64,000 bases of DNA from Pelagibius sp050330205 (GTDB lineage Bacteria > Pseudomonadota > Alphaproteobacteria > Kiloniellales > Kiloniellaceae). The stretch's first letter is position 1. Each line of letters begins with the position of its first letter. The notes beneath the pieces were generated by a model. It was not told the DNA's origin, did not search any database, and saw only the letters and a program-made list of their open reading frames with translations. The stretch lies in NCBI GenBank assembly GCA_050330205.1, contig JBHJOA010000029.1, positions 51,631-115,630 of the forward strand. The letters run 5' to 3'. The position numbers and the translations under genes were made by a program. Shown here in pieces: positions 36,863 through 45,064 of this stretch.

Positions 36863-38920
36863 TCAGCCGCGCCGGCGTCGGCGCCGGCCGCCGGCTTCGC
36901 CGCCGTTGTCTGCCCCGGGCTCGCTGCGCGGCTTGCGGGCGGGCAGGGTCACCACCTTGGACAGGCAGGGGAAGCTGGCGGTGGAGTGGGGGATGCCCAT
37001 GGCCGCCACGAAGTGGGACTGGAACTTCGGCTCCACGGCGGTCTCGATCTTCTCGACCTTGCGGATGACCTGCTCGATCTCGTCGCGCGCCACCTGGTTG
37101 AGCAGGGCGATGCGCGCGCCGGTGCCGGCGGCGTTGCCGGCCGAATAGACGTGCTCCAGGGTGCAGTCGGGGATCATGCCGAGCACCATGGCGTACTTGG
37201 TGTCGATGTGGCTGCCGAAGGCGCCGGCCAGCATGATCTGGTCCAGCTGCTCGACGCCGAGGCGGTCCATCAGCAGGCGGATGCCGGCGTAGAGCGCCGC
37301 CTTGGCGAGCTGGATGGCGCGCACGTCGGTCTGCACGATGCGGAGCTCCTGCCCGCCTCCCTCCCTGCCGTCGTGCAGCAGGTAGGAGAAAGTGCGCCCG
37401 TCGGGCTGCACGCGCGGGCTGCGGGCCGCCGCCGCGCCGTCGATGGTGCCGTCCTGGGCGAGGATGCCGGTCAGGTACATCTCCGCCAGCACCTCGATGA
37501 TGCCGGAGCCGCAGATGCCGGTGACGCCGATCTTCCTGGTTTCCTCGGCGAAGCCCTCCTCGTTGGACCAGAGGTCGCTGCCGATCACCTTGAAGCGCGG
37601 CTCCAGGGTATCCGGGTCGATGCGCACCCGCTCGATGGCGCCGGGCGCGGCGCGCTGGCCGCAGGAGATCTGCGCGCCTTCGAAGGCCGGGCCGGTCGGT
37701 GAGGAGCAGGCCAGCAGGCGGTCGCGGTTGCCGAGCACGATCTCGGCGTTGGTGCCGACATCGACCACCAGGGTCATCTTGTCGGTCTTGTGCGGCGATT
37801 CCGAGAGAATCACCCCGGCGGTATCGGCGCCGACGTGGCCGGCGATGCAGGGCAGCACGTAGGCCCGGGCGTTGGGATGGAAGCGCAGGTCGAGCTGGCT
37901 GGCCCAGAGGGTGATGCCCGAATTCGCCGCCAGCGCGAAGGGCGCGCCGCCGAGTTCCGTCGGGTCGATGCCCAGCAGCAGGTGATGCATCACCGGGTTG
38001 CCGACGAAGGTGGCGTTGAGGATCTCCTCGCGCTCGATACCGCCTTCCTTACAGACCTCCTCGGTCAGGTCGTTGATGGCGCGGCGCACGGCGGCGGTCA
38101 TCTCGTGGTCGCCGCCGGGGTTCATCATCACGTAGGACACCCGGCTCATGAGGTCTTCGCCGAAGCGGATCTGCGGGTTCATGACGCCGGACGAGGCGAT
38201 CACCTCGCCGCTGGTCAGGTTGCAGAGATGGGCGGCGATGGTGGTCGAGCCGACGTCGACGGCGAGGCCATAGCTGCGGTCGTGGAAGCCGGGCCAGATG
38301 GCGGTGATCACCTGGCCGCGGTGCACGGCGACGGTGACATGCCAGTTGCCGGCGCGCAGGGTCGGCTGCAGGTTCTGCAGGATGCGCAGGTCGGTTTCCA
38401 GCCCGGTGAGGCCCCACTGGTCCTCCAGGGCCGCCAGCAGGCGCTCCAGGTCGCCGCTGGGATTGTGCATGTCCGGCGCCTGCACCACGACGTAGTGCAG
38501 GCGGATGGCGGGATCGAGCTCGATGGCGCGCGCCTCGGCGCGCTTGCGCACCACCTGCTTGTGGACCTGGCTCTCCGCCGGCACGTCGATGACGACGTCC
38601 TGCTGCAGCAGGGCCTGGCAGGACAGGCGGCGCCCCTCGGCCATGCCGCGCTTTTCCTGGTAGCGCGCCTCGATGGGATTCCAGGGGGAAACATGGGTCG
38701 GGCGGCTGGTGATGCCGTGCTTGGCGAATTCGCCGTTGCCGACCTCCACCTGGCAGCGTCCGCAGAGGCCGCGCCCGCCGCAGACGGAATCGATGTCGAC
38801 GCCCAGGCTGCGTGCCGCCTTCAGGATCGGCGTGCCGACGGGAAAGCGCCCGCGCCGCCCGGAGGGCGTGAAGACGACGAGAGCGTCCTTGATGGCGGTC
38901 CTGGAAGCGTCGTCGGGCAA
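36863..38920 (-). CDS. Corrinoid-protein reactivase, ferredoxin-ASKHA fusion (RACo/RamA-like)
   Basis: A 685-residue protein of the reductive activator family. It returns an inactive Co(II) corrinoid to Co(I) at the cost of ATP. The N-terminal 2Fe-2S domain has cysteines 47, 53, 56 and 101 (SVCGGRGLCGRCQVEVG and LSCQ). A middle domain leads to an ASKHA ATPase from about residue 215 (YGLAVDVGSTTIAAHLCNL; LVVDVGTNAEIVLGN; GICGSGIIEVLAEMY; AGAFGSHID). The chain ends in a basic tail, GGRRRRRRG. I chose the TTG at 38920 since GAGGAGG lies ten bases before it; an ATG at 38986 would overlap the previous gene by 47 bases. It is the last gene of the corrinoid operon. Family and context agree. Confidence 0.87.
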   Translation of the reverse strand: MPDDASRTAIKDALVVFTPSGRRGRFPVGTPILKAARSLGVDIDSVCGGRGLCGRCQVEVGNGEFAKHGITSRPTHVSPWNPIEARYQEKRGMAEGRRLSCQALLQQDVVIDVPAESQVHKQVVRKRAEARAIELDPAIRLHYVVVQAPDMHNPSGDLERLLAALEDQWGLTGLETDLRILQNLQPTLRAGNWHVTVAVHRGQVITAIWPGFHDRSYGLAVDVGSTTIAAHLCNLTSGEVIASSGVMNPQIRFGEDLMSRVSYVMMNPGGDHEMTAAVRRAINDLTEEVCKEGGIEREEILNATFVGNPVMHHLLLGIDPTELGGAPFALAANSGITLWASQLDLRFHPNARAYVLPCIAGHVGADTAGVILSESPHKTDKMTLVVDVGTNAEIVLGNRDRLLACSSPTGPAFEGAQISCGQRAAPGAIERVRIDPDTLEPRFKVIGSDLWSNEEGFAEETRKIGVTGICGSGIIEVLAEMYLTGILAQDGTIDGAAAARSPRVQPDGRTFSYLLHDGREGGGQELRIVQTDVRAIQLAKAALYAGIRLLMDRLGVEQLDQIMLAGAFGSHIDTKYAMVLGMIPDCTLEHVYSAGNAAGTGARIALLNQVARDEIEQVIRKVEKIETAVEPKFQSHFVAAMGIPHSTASFPCLSKVVTLPARKPRSEPGADNGGEAGGRRRRRRG

Positions 38921-38939
38921 GGGCGGCCGGCCTCCTCTG

Positions 38940-39848
38940 TTATCCCCGGCGTCGGCGGCGCTCGCGGCGCCCGCCTTCGCCCTCACCCTCGGCGCCGGCG
39001 GCCGAGGGCTCGCGGAACTTGCGGATCCAGGCGCGGCAATCCTTGTCGTTGTTCAGCAGCACGTCGGCGGCCATGATGCCGGCCATCTCCTCCTCGTGCA
39101 GCGGGTTCATGATCGCCGAGGTCATGCCGGCGCCGGCGGCCATGGCCAGGAAGAAGGAGTTCATGGCATGGCGGTTGGGCAGGCCGAAGGAGACGTTGGA
39201 GGCGCCGCAGGTGGTGTTGACGCCGAGCTCCTCGCGCAGCTTGCGGACGATGGAGAAGGCCTGGCGGCCGGCGGTGCCCAGGGCGCCGATCGGCATCACC
39301 AGCGGGTCGACCACCACGTCCTCCTTGGGGATGCCGTAGTCGGCGGCGCGCTCGACGATCTTCTTGGCGACGGCGTAGCGCACGTCCGGGTCCATGGAGA
39401 TGCCGGTCTCGTCGTTGGAGATGGCGACCACGGCGGCGCCGTGCTTCTTCACCAGCGGCAGCACGCGCTCCATCTGCTCGTCCTCGCCGGTCACCGAGTT
39501 CACCAGGGCCTTGCCCTGATAGACCGAGAGGCCGGCTTCCAGCGCCTCGACGATGGAGGAGTCGATGGACAGCGGCAGGTCGGTCAGCGACTGCACCAGC
39601 TGCACGGTCTTGGCCAGGATGGCCGGCTCGTCGGCCAGCGGGATGCCGGCGTTGACGTCCAGCATGTGGGCGCCGGCGGCGACCTGGGCCAGGCAGTCGG
39701 CCTCGACGCGGCTGAAGTCGCCGGCGGCCATCTCGGCGGCCAGCAGCTTGCGTCCGGTCGGGTTGATGCGCTCGCCGATGATGCAGAAGGGCTGGTCGAA
39801 GCCGATGACCAGTTCCTTCGAATGCGAGCTGACAACCGTGCGTGACAT
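38940..39848 (-). CDS. Methyl-THF:corrinoid protein methyltransferase
   Basis: A 302-residue pterin-binding TIM-barrel enzyme of the MeTr/MtrH-like class that moves a methyl group between a corrinoid protein and tetrahydrofolate. Family features are FCIIGERINPTGRKLLA, GAHMLDVNAGIP, PLSIDSSIVEALEAGL, ALVNSVTGE and DPLVMPIG. NTTCGASNVSFGLPNRH is the conserved C-terminal barrel block. In this context it most likely accepts the methyl from the corrinoid protein to form methyl-THF. The last 25 residues are a tail with GEGEGGRRERRRRRG, absent from clostridial MeTr. AAGGAG lies ten bases before the start. It sits between MTHFR and the reactivase. Confidence 0.9.
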   Translation of the reverse strand: MSRTVVSSHSKELVIGFDQPFCIIGERINPTGRKLLAAEMAAGDFSRVEADCLAQVAAGAHMLDVNAGIPLADEPAILAKTVQLVQSLTDLPLSIDSSIVEALEAGLSVYQGKALVNSVTGEDEQMERVLPLVKKHGAAVVAISNDETGISMDPDVRYAVAKKIVERAADYGIPKEDVVVDPLVMPIGALGTAGRQAFSIVRKLREELGVNTTCGASNVSFGLPNRHAMNSFFLAMAAGAGMTSAIMNPLHEEEMAGIMAADVLLNNDKDCRAWIRKFREPSAAGAEGEGEGGRRERRRRRG

Positions 39849-40010
39849 GGTCCGGTTACTCCTTTCCAGCCCGGCGTGGCGAGCCCGCCGGGGCGCCCAA
39901 GATGATGGGGCGCATTTGTCCTCTTTCCGACACCCGGGGCTGGCGCAGGGACGACCAGCAGTGGCCTGTTCGCGCTGCCGCCGCCGCTTCGGGGCCGCGC
40001 CGGCCCGGGG

Positions 40011-40970
40011 CTAGTCGATCTCGCGGCTTACCTTGAAGCCGCCGCCCTTGGCGTTGATCTCGAAGTCGCCGTCGGCCACCGCGTAGGTCCAGGCCGCCGA
40101 ACGCTTGAGGCCGCCGAGCGGATAGATATGGACGCGGGCGATGCCGCAGTCCGGGTCGTAGGCCTTGTAGCGGGCGAGGTCGAGCAGCAGGCGGTCGGGC
40201 GCGTTGACCGTCATCAGCTTGGCGACATTGCGCGCCTGGCGGGTCAGGAAGCGCATCGAGGGGCCGACGCCGCAGGCCTTGGCATGGTTGATCAGCGTCT
40301 TGATGGTGGCCAGGCCGGGCACGCCGATGTGGATCGGCAGGCGGTTGCCCTCGGCCTGCATGGCCTTGTCCCAGGCGATGATCGGCGCCGCCTCGAAGCA
40401 GAACTGGGTGGCGATATAGAGCCGTGCGTCGCTGCGCTCGGCGAAGGCGTTCTTCCAGGCCAGCGCCTCGCTGAGGGCGGCCGGGGAGATGTCGGGACTG
40501 CCCTCCGGGTGGCCGGCGACGCCGATGGTCTGCACGCCGTACTTGTCGAAGAGGCCGGTCTCGAGGATCGCCATGGAGCTCTCGAAGGGGCCGAGCGGCT
40601 GGTCGACGGCGCCGGCCAGCGCCACCACGTGGCGCAGGTCGGTGACGTCGGCCAGCGCCTTCAGGTAGTCCTCCAGCGCCTCGCGGCTGGGGATCGAGCG
40701 CGCCGCGAAGTGCGGCATCGGCTCGAAGCCCTCTTCCTGCAGGCGCTTGGCGGTCGCCACGGTATCGGCGAAGTCGGAGCCGGGCAGGAAGGTCACGGCG
40801 ACGCGGCAGCCGGGGCGCAGGTGCTCGCGGTAGTCGGGAATCTTGGCGGCCGATCCGGGCGTCGTCTCGACGGTGAAGTCCCGCACCAGATCGAGGATCT
40901 GCTGCTTGGTCTGCCGCTTGAACTCTTCGGAGGTCTGGTCGACCGGCATGGCCTTGCTCACCGCATACAT
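40011..40970 (-). CDS. Methylenetetrahydrofolate reductase family protein
   Basis: A 319-residue flavin-dependent MTHFR-like TIM barrel, divergent from housekeeping MetF. FTVETTPGSAAKIPDY fits the first strand with its catalytic glutamate, PMPHFAARSI fits the folate-barrel second segment, and LYIATQFCFEAAPIIAW and PIHIGVPGL are MTHFR landmarks. In this operon it probably runs in the oxidative direction, turning methyl-THF made from betaine methyl groups into methylene-THF. AAGGAAC precedes the ATG. A separate metF for methionine synthesis is expected elsewhere. It lies between the 'virulence factor' gene and the methyltransferase gene. Confidence 0.85.
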   Translation of the reverse strand: MYAVSKAMPVDQTSEEFKRQTKQQILDLVRDFTVETTPGSAAKIPDYREHLRPGCRVAVTFLPGSDFADTVATAKRLQEEGFEPMPHFAARSIPSREALEDYLKALADVTDLRHVVALAGAVDQPLGPFESSMAILETGLFDKYGVQTIGVAGHPEGSPDISPAALSEALAWKNAFAERSDARLYIATQFCFEAAPIIAWDKAMQAEGNRLPIHIGVPGLATIKTLINHAKACGVGPSMRFLTRQARNVAKLMTVNAPDRLLLDLARYKAYDPDCGIARVHIYPLGGLKRSAAWTYAVADGDFEINAKGGGFKVSREID

Positions 40971-41007
40971 TCCAGGGTTCCTTCTGCGCGCATCATGACG
41001 CGGCGTA

Positions 41008-41310
41008 TCACGCGGGTTCCTGCCCGCCGGCTGCCACCAGTCGGGTCAGGCGGGCATCGTCGTAGTCGGCTTCCAGGCGGCTTGCGGCGGCTCCCGCCTC
41101 GCTTTCCAGGTCGTCGCCGCAGTCGGCGGGCGCGCCGCGGCGCCAGTGTTCCAGGTAGGCGTCGGTGCCGGTCAGCTTGGCGCGCATGGCGGCGCGGTCG
41201 ATGGCCTTCTCGAAGCGCTCGCTGAGCTGCACCTTGGCGTTCTTGCGTCCGGCCTTGACGATCACCTGGGCCGGGATGTCGCGCCAGTAGACGACCGTCA
41301 GCTGCGCCAT
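41008..41310 (-). CDS. 'Virulence factor' family small protein
   Basis: A 100-residue protein of the small family named virulence factor (ScvC-like) in databases; the name is historical and says nothing about its job. MAQLTVVYWRDIPAQVIVKAGRK is its hallmark N-terminus, written here only to the first 20: MAQLTVVYWRDIPAQVIVKA. A helix LSERFEKAIDRAAMRAKL follows. There are no signal or membrane segments. GGGAGGG lies six bases before the ATG, inside the end of the DUF1638 gene (13-base overlap). Co-translation with DUF1638 and placement in the corrinoid operon suggest a role in the methyl-transfer system; its biochemistry is unknown. Confidence 0.8.
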   Translation of the reverse strand: MAQLTVVYWRDIPAQVIVKAGRKNAKVQLSERFEKAIDRAAMRAKLTGTDAYLEHWRRGAPADCGDDLESEAGAAASRLEADYDDARLTRLVAAGGQEPA

Positions 41311-41981
41311 GCCGCGCCCTCCCGGCTGCGGGCGTCCAGGAAGTCGCCGAGGCCGCCGTAGCCGGTGAAGTGGCGCTCGAAGGCGAGGCCGAGGCGTGCG
41401 GCGGCCGCTTCGGCCCGCGCGGTCAGCTCTTCGTCTTCGGTCTGCGCCAGGTAGACCAGCTTCCTGTAGTTGCCGAAGTAGATGTCGCGCAGCTGCGGAT
41501 GGCGGTCGAGGCCGAGACCCTGGATGATCAGGCGCTCGAAGTGGCGCACCAGGTAGTCGGTCAGGTAGAAGCTGCCGATCTCCGCCTCGGTCAGGGCCTC
41601 GAAGGCCTCGCCGCCGGCGAAGAAGGAGTAGCAGTGCGGCCCCTCGATACGCTCGACGCCCTCCTCGGCCAGCACGGCGTCCAGCGCGCCGCCGGTGCCG
41701 CAGTCGCCGTAGAGCACCAGGATGCGCTCGTAGTGCCCGCGCGCCGCGCGGATGCGCCCGCGCACGCCTTCGGGAATGCGCTCGGGCGTGTTGTGCCAGG
41801 CCGCCGGCAGGCAGCTCACCGTCATGTGGTGCCAGTCGTTCAAGCGGATCATCTCGACAATCTCGCGGGCCAGCGCTCCGCAGGCGATCAGCAGCGTGCG
41901 CCCAGACGCGTCGGCAAGCTGCGCGTCGGCGGGCTGCGCGCCGGCGGGCTGCACGTCGACGGCCTTGGGAAGTGCCGCCAT
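41298..41981 (-). CDS. DUF1638 protein of the corrinoid operon
   Basis: A 227-residue DUF1638-family protein. The family is found in methanogens and in bacteria with MttB/corrinoid systems, but its activity is not established. The domain starts at TLLIACGALAREIVEMIRLN and contains LVLYGDCGTGGALDAVL, EGPHCYSFFAGGEAFEAL and GSFYLTDYLVRHFERLIIQG, with conserved cysteines and histidine that could bind a metal or corrinoid. The first 25 residues are a low-complexity Ala/Gln/Pro run (QPAGAQPADAQLADA) encoded by short repeats. It begins 31 bases after the corrinoid protein gene and overlaps the next gene by 13 bases. Confidence 0.85.
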   Translation of the reverse strand: MAALPKAVDVQPAGAQPADAQLADASGRTLLIACGALAREIVEMIRLNDWHHMTVSCLPAAWHNTPERIPEGVRGRIRAARGHYERILVLYGDCGTGGALDAVLAEEGVERIEGPHCYSFFAGGEAFEALTEAEIGSFYLTDYLVRHFERLIIQGLGLDRHPQLRDIYFGNYRKLVYLAQTEDEELTARAEAAAARLGLAFERHFTGYGGLGDFLDARSREGAAWRS

Positions 41982-42012
41982 GGCTCCGGTCGCTCCTGTT
42001 GCCCGGCGGCGC

Positions 42013-42714
42013 CTAGGCGGCGCCCTTCTGGTTGTGGCGGCGCATCATGAACTCCTTGGCCGTCTCCACCGCCACCGCCGCGTCGCGGCAGTAGGCATCG
42101 GCGCCGACGGCTTCGGCGAAGGCCTCGTTCAGCGGCGCGCCGCCGACCAGCACCACGTAGTTGTCGCGGATGCCCTTCTCCTTCATCGTGTCGATGACCA
42201 CCTTCATGTAGGGCATGGTGGTGGTGAGCAGCGCCGACATGCCGAGGATGTCGGGCTTGTGCTCCTCCAGCGCCGCCAGGTATTTCTCGACCGGGTTGTT
42301 GATGCCGAGGTCGATGACGTCGAAGCCGGCGCCCTCCATCATCATGGAGACCAGGTTCTTGCCGATGTCGTGGATGTCGCCCTTGACGGTGCCGATCACC
42401 ATGGTGCCGAGCTTGGGGGCGCCGGTCTCGGCCAGCAGCGGGCGCAGGATGAACATGCCGCCCTTCATGGCGTTGGCGGCCAGCAGCACTTCCGGCACGA
42501 AGAGGATGCCGTCGCGGAAGTCGATGCCGACGATGCGCATGCCCTCGACCAGCGCCTCGGTCAGGATCTTGTAGGGCGTCCAGCCGCGCTTCAGCAGAAT
42601 GTTGACGGCATCCTCGATCTCTTCCTTGAGGCCGTCGTAGAGGTCGTCGTGCATCTGCTTGACGAGTTCGTCGTCGTCAAGGCTGTTGAGATCGAGATCG
42701 TCGTCTTCCGCCAT
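42013..42714 (-). CDS. Corrinoid protein (MtbC/MttC-like)
   Basis: A 233-residue methyl-carrier protein. The N-terminal helical cap domain spans about residues 20-100, and the B12-binding Rossmann domain follows, with the cobalt-ligand motif KGDIHDIGKNLV (His115) and the later VLVGGAPLNEAFAEAVGADA. It takes a methyl from an MttB-type enzyme on Co(I) and hands it to the methyl-THF methyltransferase. The first 16 residues are strikingly acidic (MAEDDDLDLNSLDDDE). I chose the ATG at 42714 because AGGA precedes it at normal spacing; an ATG four codons earlier exists. It heads the operon and is divergent from korA across a 465-base regulatory region. Confidence 0.92.
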   Translation of the reverse strand: MAEDDDLDLNSLDDDELVKQMHDDLYDGLKEEIEDAVNILLKRGWTPYKILTEALVEGMRIVGIDFRDGILFVPEVLLAANAMKGGMFILRPLLAETGAPKLGTMVIGTVKGDIHDIGKNLVSMMMEGAGFDVIDLGINNPVEKYLAALEEHKPDILGMSALLTTTMPYMKVVIDTMKEKGIRDNYVVLVGGAPLNEAFAEAVGADAYCRDAAVAVETAKEFMMRRHNQKGAA

Positions 42715-42957
42715 CGTGTTCCTCACGGCAAAAACGGCCCGGCCGGGTCGTGCTGATCCGGGGGTCCCGGGCGGTAGTGGTCCCCGCGATCATTTCTCTT
42801 AAGCGGGGCCCCGGCGGCTACACCTGCGGCGACTGATCGTGTCTGAATCGCGACAAAGCCGGAATCCCCCCGGAACTCAAGCGTTTGCGCGCCGCTCCGC
42901 GGGTCGCGGCACCGGGTGATTGTGGCCCCGGGGGTGTTGGTTTTCGGTAAACGGCCG

Positions 42958-42999
42958 GGCCCGTACCAGGTGAGGAAAGAAACGGCTCCGGTACGGGCC
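42958..42999. repeat. Inverted repeat in the corrinoid/korA gap
   Basis: GGCCCGTACC (42958-42967) and GGTACGGGCC (42990-42999) are exact complements with 22 bases between them. In the corrinoid mRNA leader this would form a strong stem-loop some 250 bases before the start codon. It is not a cobalamin riboswitch: no B12-box-like sequence is seen around it. Confidence 0.7.
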
Positions 43000-43014
43000 G
43001 CGGACCAAAATACA

Positions 43015-43063
43015 CACAATTATTTTGTGATTGGAATCTATTTAACAAGAAACTAAGTAGATT
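43015..43063 (-). promoter_or_regulatory. AT-rich promoter/operator of the corrinoid operon
   Basis: On the minus strand TTGTTA and AATAAT lie 18 bases apart (complement of 43043-43048 and 43019-43024), a plausible sigma-70 promoter. Two dyads overlap it: CACAA-TTATT-TTGTG (43015-43029), and AATCTATTTA/TAAGTAGATT (43035-43044 and 43054-43063). Such overlap suggests repression or activation by a dimeric regulator. The rest of the 465-base gap holds no gene. Confidence 0.45.
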
Positions 43064-43179
43064 TATGAACTGCCGCATTGGCAAGGCGGACCAAGAGGGC
43101 CATATTCACGCCCAGCGAGGCAGGTCGACGAGGGTCCGCCCATGGTTTCTGCCGGAATTCAGCGAAAGGTTCTTGAGGT

Positions 43180-45048
43180 ATGGAAGGTTCGACGGCGGTA
43201 GTGGCCGACCCCTCCGGCCGCCGGGTGATCGACTCCGCGGTGGTGCGCTTTGCCGGCGATTCCGGCGACGGCATGCAGCTGACCGGCAGCCAGTTCACGC
43301 TCTCCACGGCCCTTGCCGGCAACGACCTGGCGACCTTCCCGGACTTTCCGGCGGAAATCCGCGCGCCGGTCGGCACCACCTTCGGAGTCTCCGCGTTCCA
43401 GATCAACTTCGGTGCCCGCGTCATCAAGACCTCGGGCGACGAACTCGACGTGCTGGTGGCGATGAACCCGGCGGCGCTCAAGGTGGACCTCGTCGACGTC
43501 AAGCCGGGCGGCCTGTTGATCCTCGATTCCGGCGCCTTCAACGAGCGCAACCTGACCAAGGCCGGCTACGCCGCCGACCCGCGCAGCGACGGCAGCCTGA
43601 AGGGCTACCGCGTCTTCGAGGTCGACATGTCGCAGCTGACGCAGGATGCCCTCAAGGACTCCGGCCTCGGCAAGAAGGAGGCGCTGCGCTGCAAGAACAT
43701 GTGGGCGCTGGGCCTGGTCACCTGGATGTTCGGCCGCGAGCGCCAGGCGACGATCGATTGGCTGAACGCCAAGTTCGCCGCTCGCCCGGATATCGCCGCT
43801 GCCAACGTCGCCGCGCTGAACGCCGGCCATGCCTTCGGCGAGACCGCCGAGGTGGGCGCCGACCTCGCCGCCTTCTCGGTGCCGCCGGCGGAGATTCCGC
43901 CGGGGCTCTACCGCAACGTGACCGGTTCCGAGGCGCTGTCCTGGGGCCTGCTCGCCGGTGCCCAGGGCGCCGGGCTGAAGCTGGTATTCTGCTCCTATCC
44001 CATCACCCCGGCCTCCTCGATCCTGCATTCCCTCGCCGGTCTCAAGGACCACGGCGTTGTAACCTTCCAGGCCGAGGACGAGATCGCCGCCGTCTGCGCG
44101 GCCATCGGCGCCTCCTATGCCGGCGGCATGGGCGTCACCTCCAGCTCCGGCCCCGGCGTGGCGCTGAAGATGGAGGCCCTGGGCCTCGCCATCTCCGCCG
44201 AGCTGCCGCTGGTGGTCGTCAACTCGCAGCGCGCCGGCCCTTCGACCGGCATGCCGACCAAGACCGAACAGTCCGACCTCTACCAGTCGGTCTTCGGGCG
44301 CAACGGCGACAGCCCCTTGGTGGTGCTGGCGGCGCGTTCGCCGGCCGACTGCTTCGAGACCGCCATCGAGGCGATCCGCATCGCCACCAAATTCATGACG
44401 CCGGTGATCCTGCTGAGCGACGGCTACATCGCCAACGCGGCGGAGCCCTGGCGGCTGCCCGACGCCGACAGCCTGCCGCGCTTCCCGGTCGCCTTCGAGA
44501 CCGACCCCGAGGGCTTCCATCCCTTCAAGCGCGACCCCGAGACCCTGGCGCGGACCTGGGCGGTGCCGGGCACGCCGGGCCTCGAGCACCGCATCGGCGG
44601 CATCGAGAAGTCCAGCGACAGCGGCAACATCTCCTATGATCCCGCCAACCACCAGCGGATGACCGACCTGCGCCGCGACAAGGTGCTGCGAGTCGCCGGC
44701 GACGTGCCGCCGCAGGGCTTCGAGGCCGGCGGCACCGGCGACGACATCGTGGTGGTCGGCTGGGGCTCCACCTACGGACCGATCAGCCGCGCCGTCGACA
44801 ACCTGCGCAAGGAAGGCGCGTCGGTCGCCCACCTGCACCTGCGCCACATCTGGCCGCTGCCGCGCAACCTCGGCGACCTGCTGGCCGGCTTCGACCGCAT
44901 CCTGGTGCCGGAGATGAACGACGGCCAGCTGGTCACGCTGCTGCGCAGCGAGTACCTGGTGCCGGCGGAAGGCCTCGACAAGGTGACCGGCAAGCCCTTC
45001 AAGATTTCCGAGATCGAGGCGGCCGTGCGCGCCCGCCTGTCGGCCTGA
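43180..45048 (+). CDS. korA: 2-oxoacid:ferredoxin oxidoreductase, fused gamma-alpha subunit
   Basis: A 622-residue subunit that combines the gamma domain (about residues 20-200; VVRFAGDSGDGMQLTGSQF and FPAEIRAPVGTTFG) with the alpha pyrimidine-binding domain (about 230-600; FCSYPITPASSILHSLAG, EDEIAAVCAAIGASYAGG, QRAGPSTGMPTKTEQSDLYQ). This is the KorA layout of aerobes, using 2-oxoglutarate or a related 2-oxoacid, CoA and ferredoxin. It pairs with korB 16 bases downstream. The product, reduced ferredoxin, would be a suitable electron donor for corrinoid reactivation by the divergent operon; that link is inference. The exact 2-oxoacid cannot be read from sequence. Confidence 0.9.
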   Translation: MEGSTAVVADPSGRRVIDSAVVRFAGDSGDGMQLTGSQFTLSTALAGNDLATFPDFPAEIRAPVGTTFGVSAFQINFGARVIKTSGDELDVLVAMNPAALKVDLVDVKPGGLLILDSGAFNERNLTKAGYAADPRSDGSLKGYRVFEVDMSQLTQDALKDSGLGKKEALRCKNMWALGLVTWMFGRERQATIDWLNAKFAARPDIAAANVAALNAGHAFGETAEVGADLAAFSVPPAEIPPGLYRNVTGSEALSWGLLAGAQGAGLKLVFCSYPITPASSILHSLAGLKDHGVVTFQAEDEIAAVCAAIGASYAGGMGVTSSSGPGVALKMEALGLAISAELPLVVVNSQRAGPSTGMPTKTEQSDLYQSVFGRNGDSPLVVLAARSPADCFETAIEAIRIATKFMTPVILLSDGYIANAAEPWRLPDADSLPRFPVAFETDPEGFHPFKRDPETLARTWAVPGTPGLEHRIGGIEKSSDSGNISYDPANHQRMTDLRRDKVLRVAGDVPPQGFEAGGTGDDIVVVGWGSTYGPISRAVDNLRKEGASVAHLHLRHIWPLPRNLGDLLAGFDRILVPEMNDGQLVTLLRSEYLVPAEGLDKVTGKPFKISEIEAAVRARLSA

Positions 45049-45064
45049 TTTGGGAGGCCCGAGC

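Noticed and set aside
42715..43179. Cobalamin riboswitch before the corrinoid protein gene
   Set aside because: Hairpins are present, but I could not find the B12-box or the conserved core in either strand. A covariance-model search would decide.
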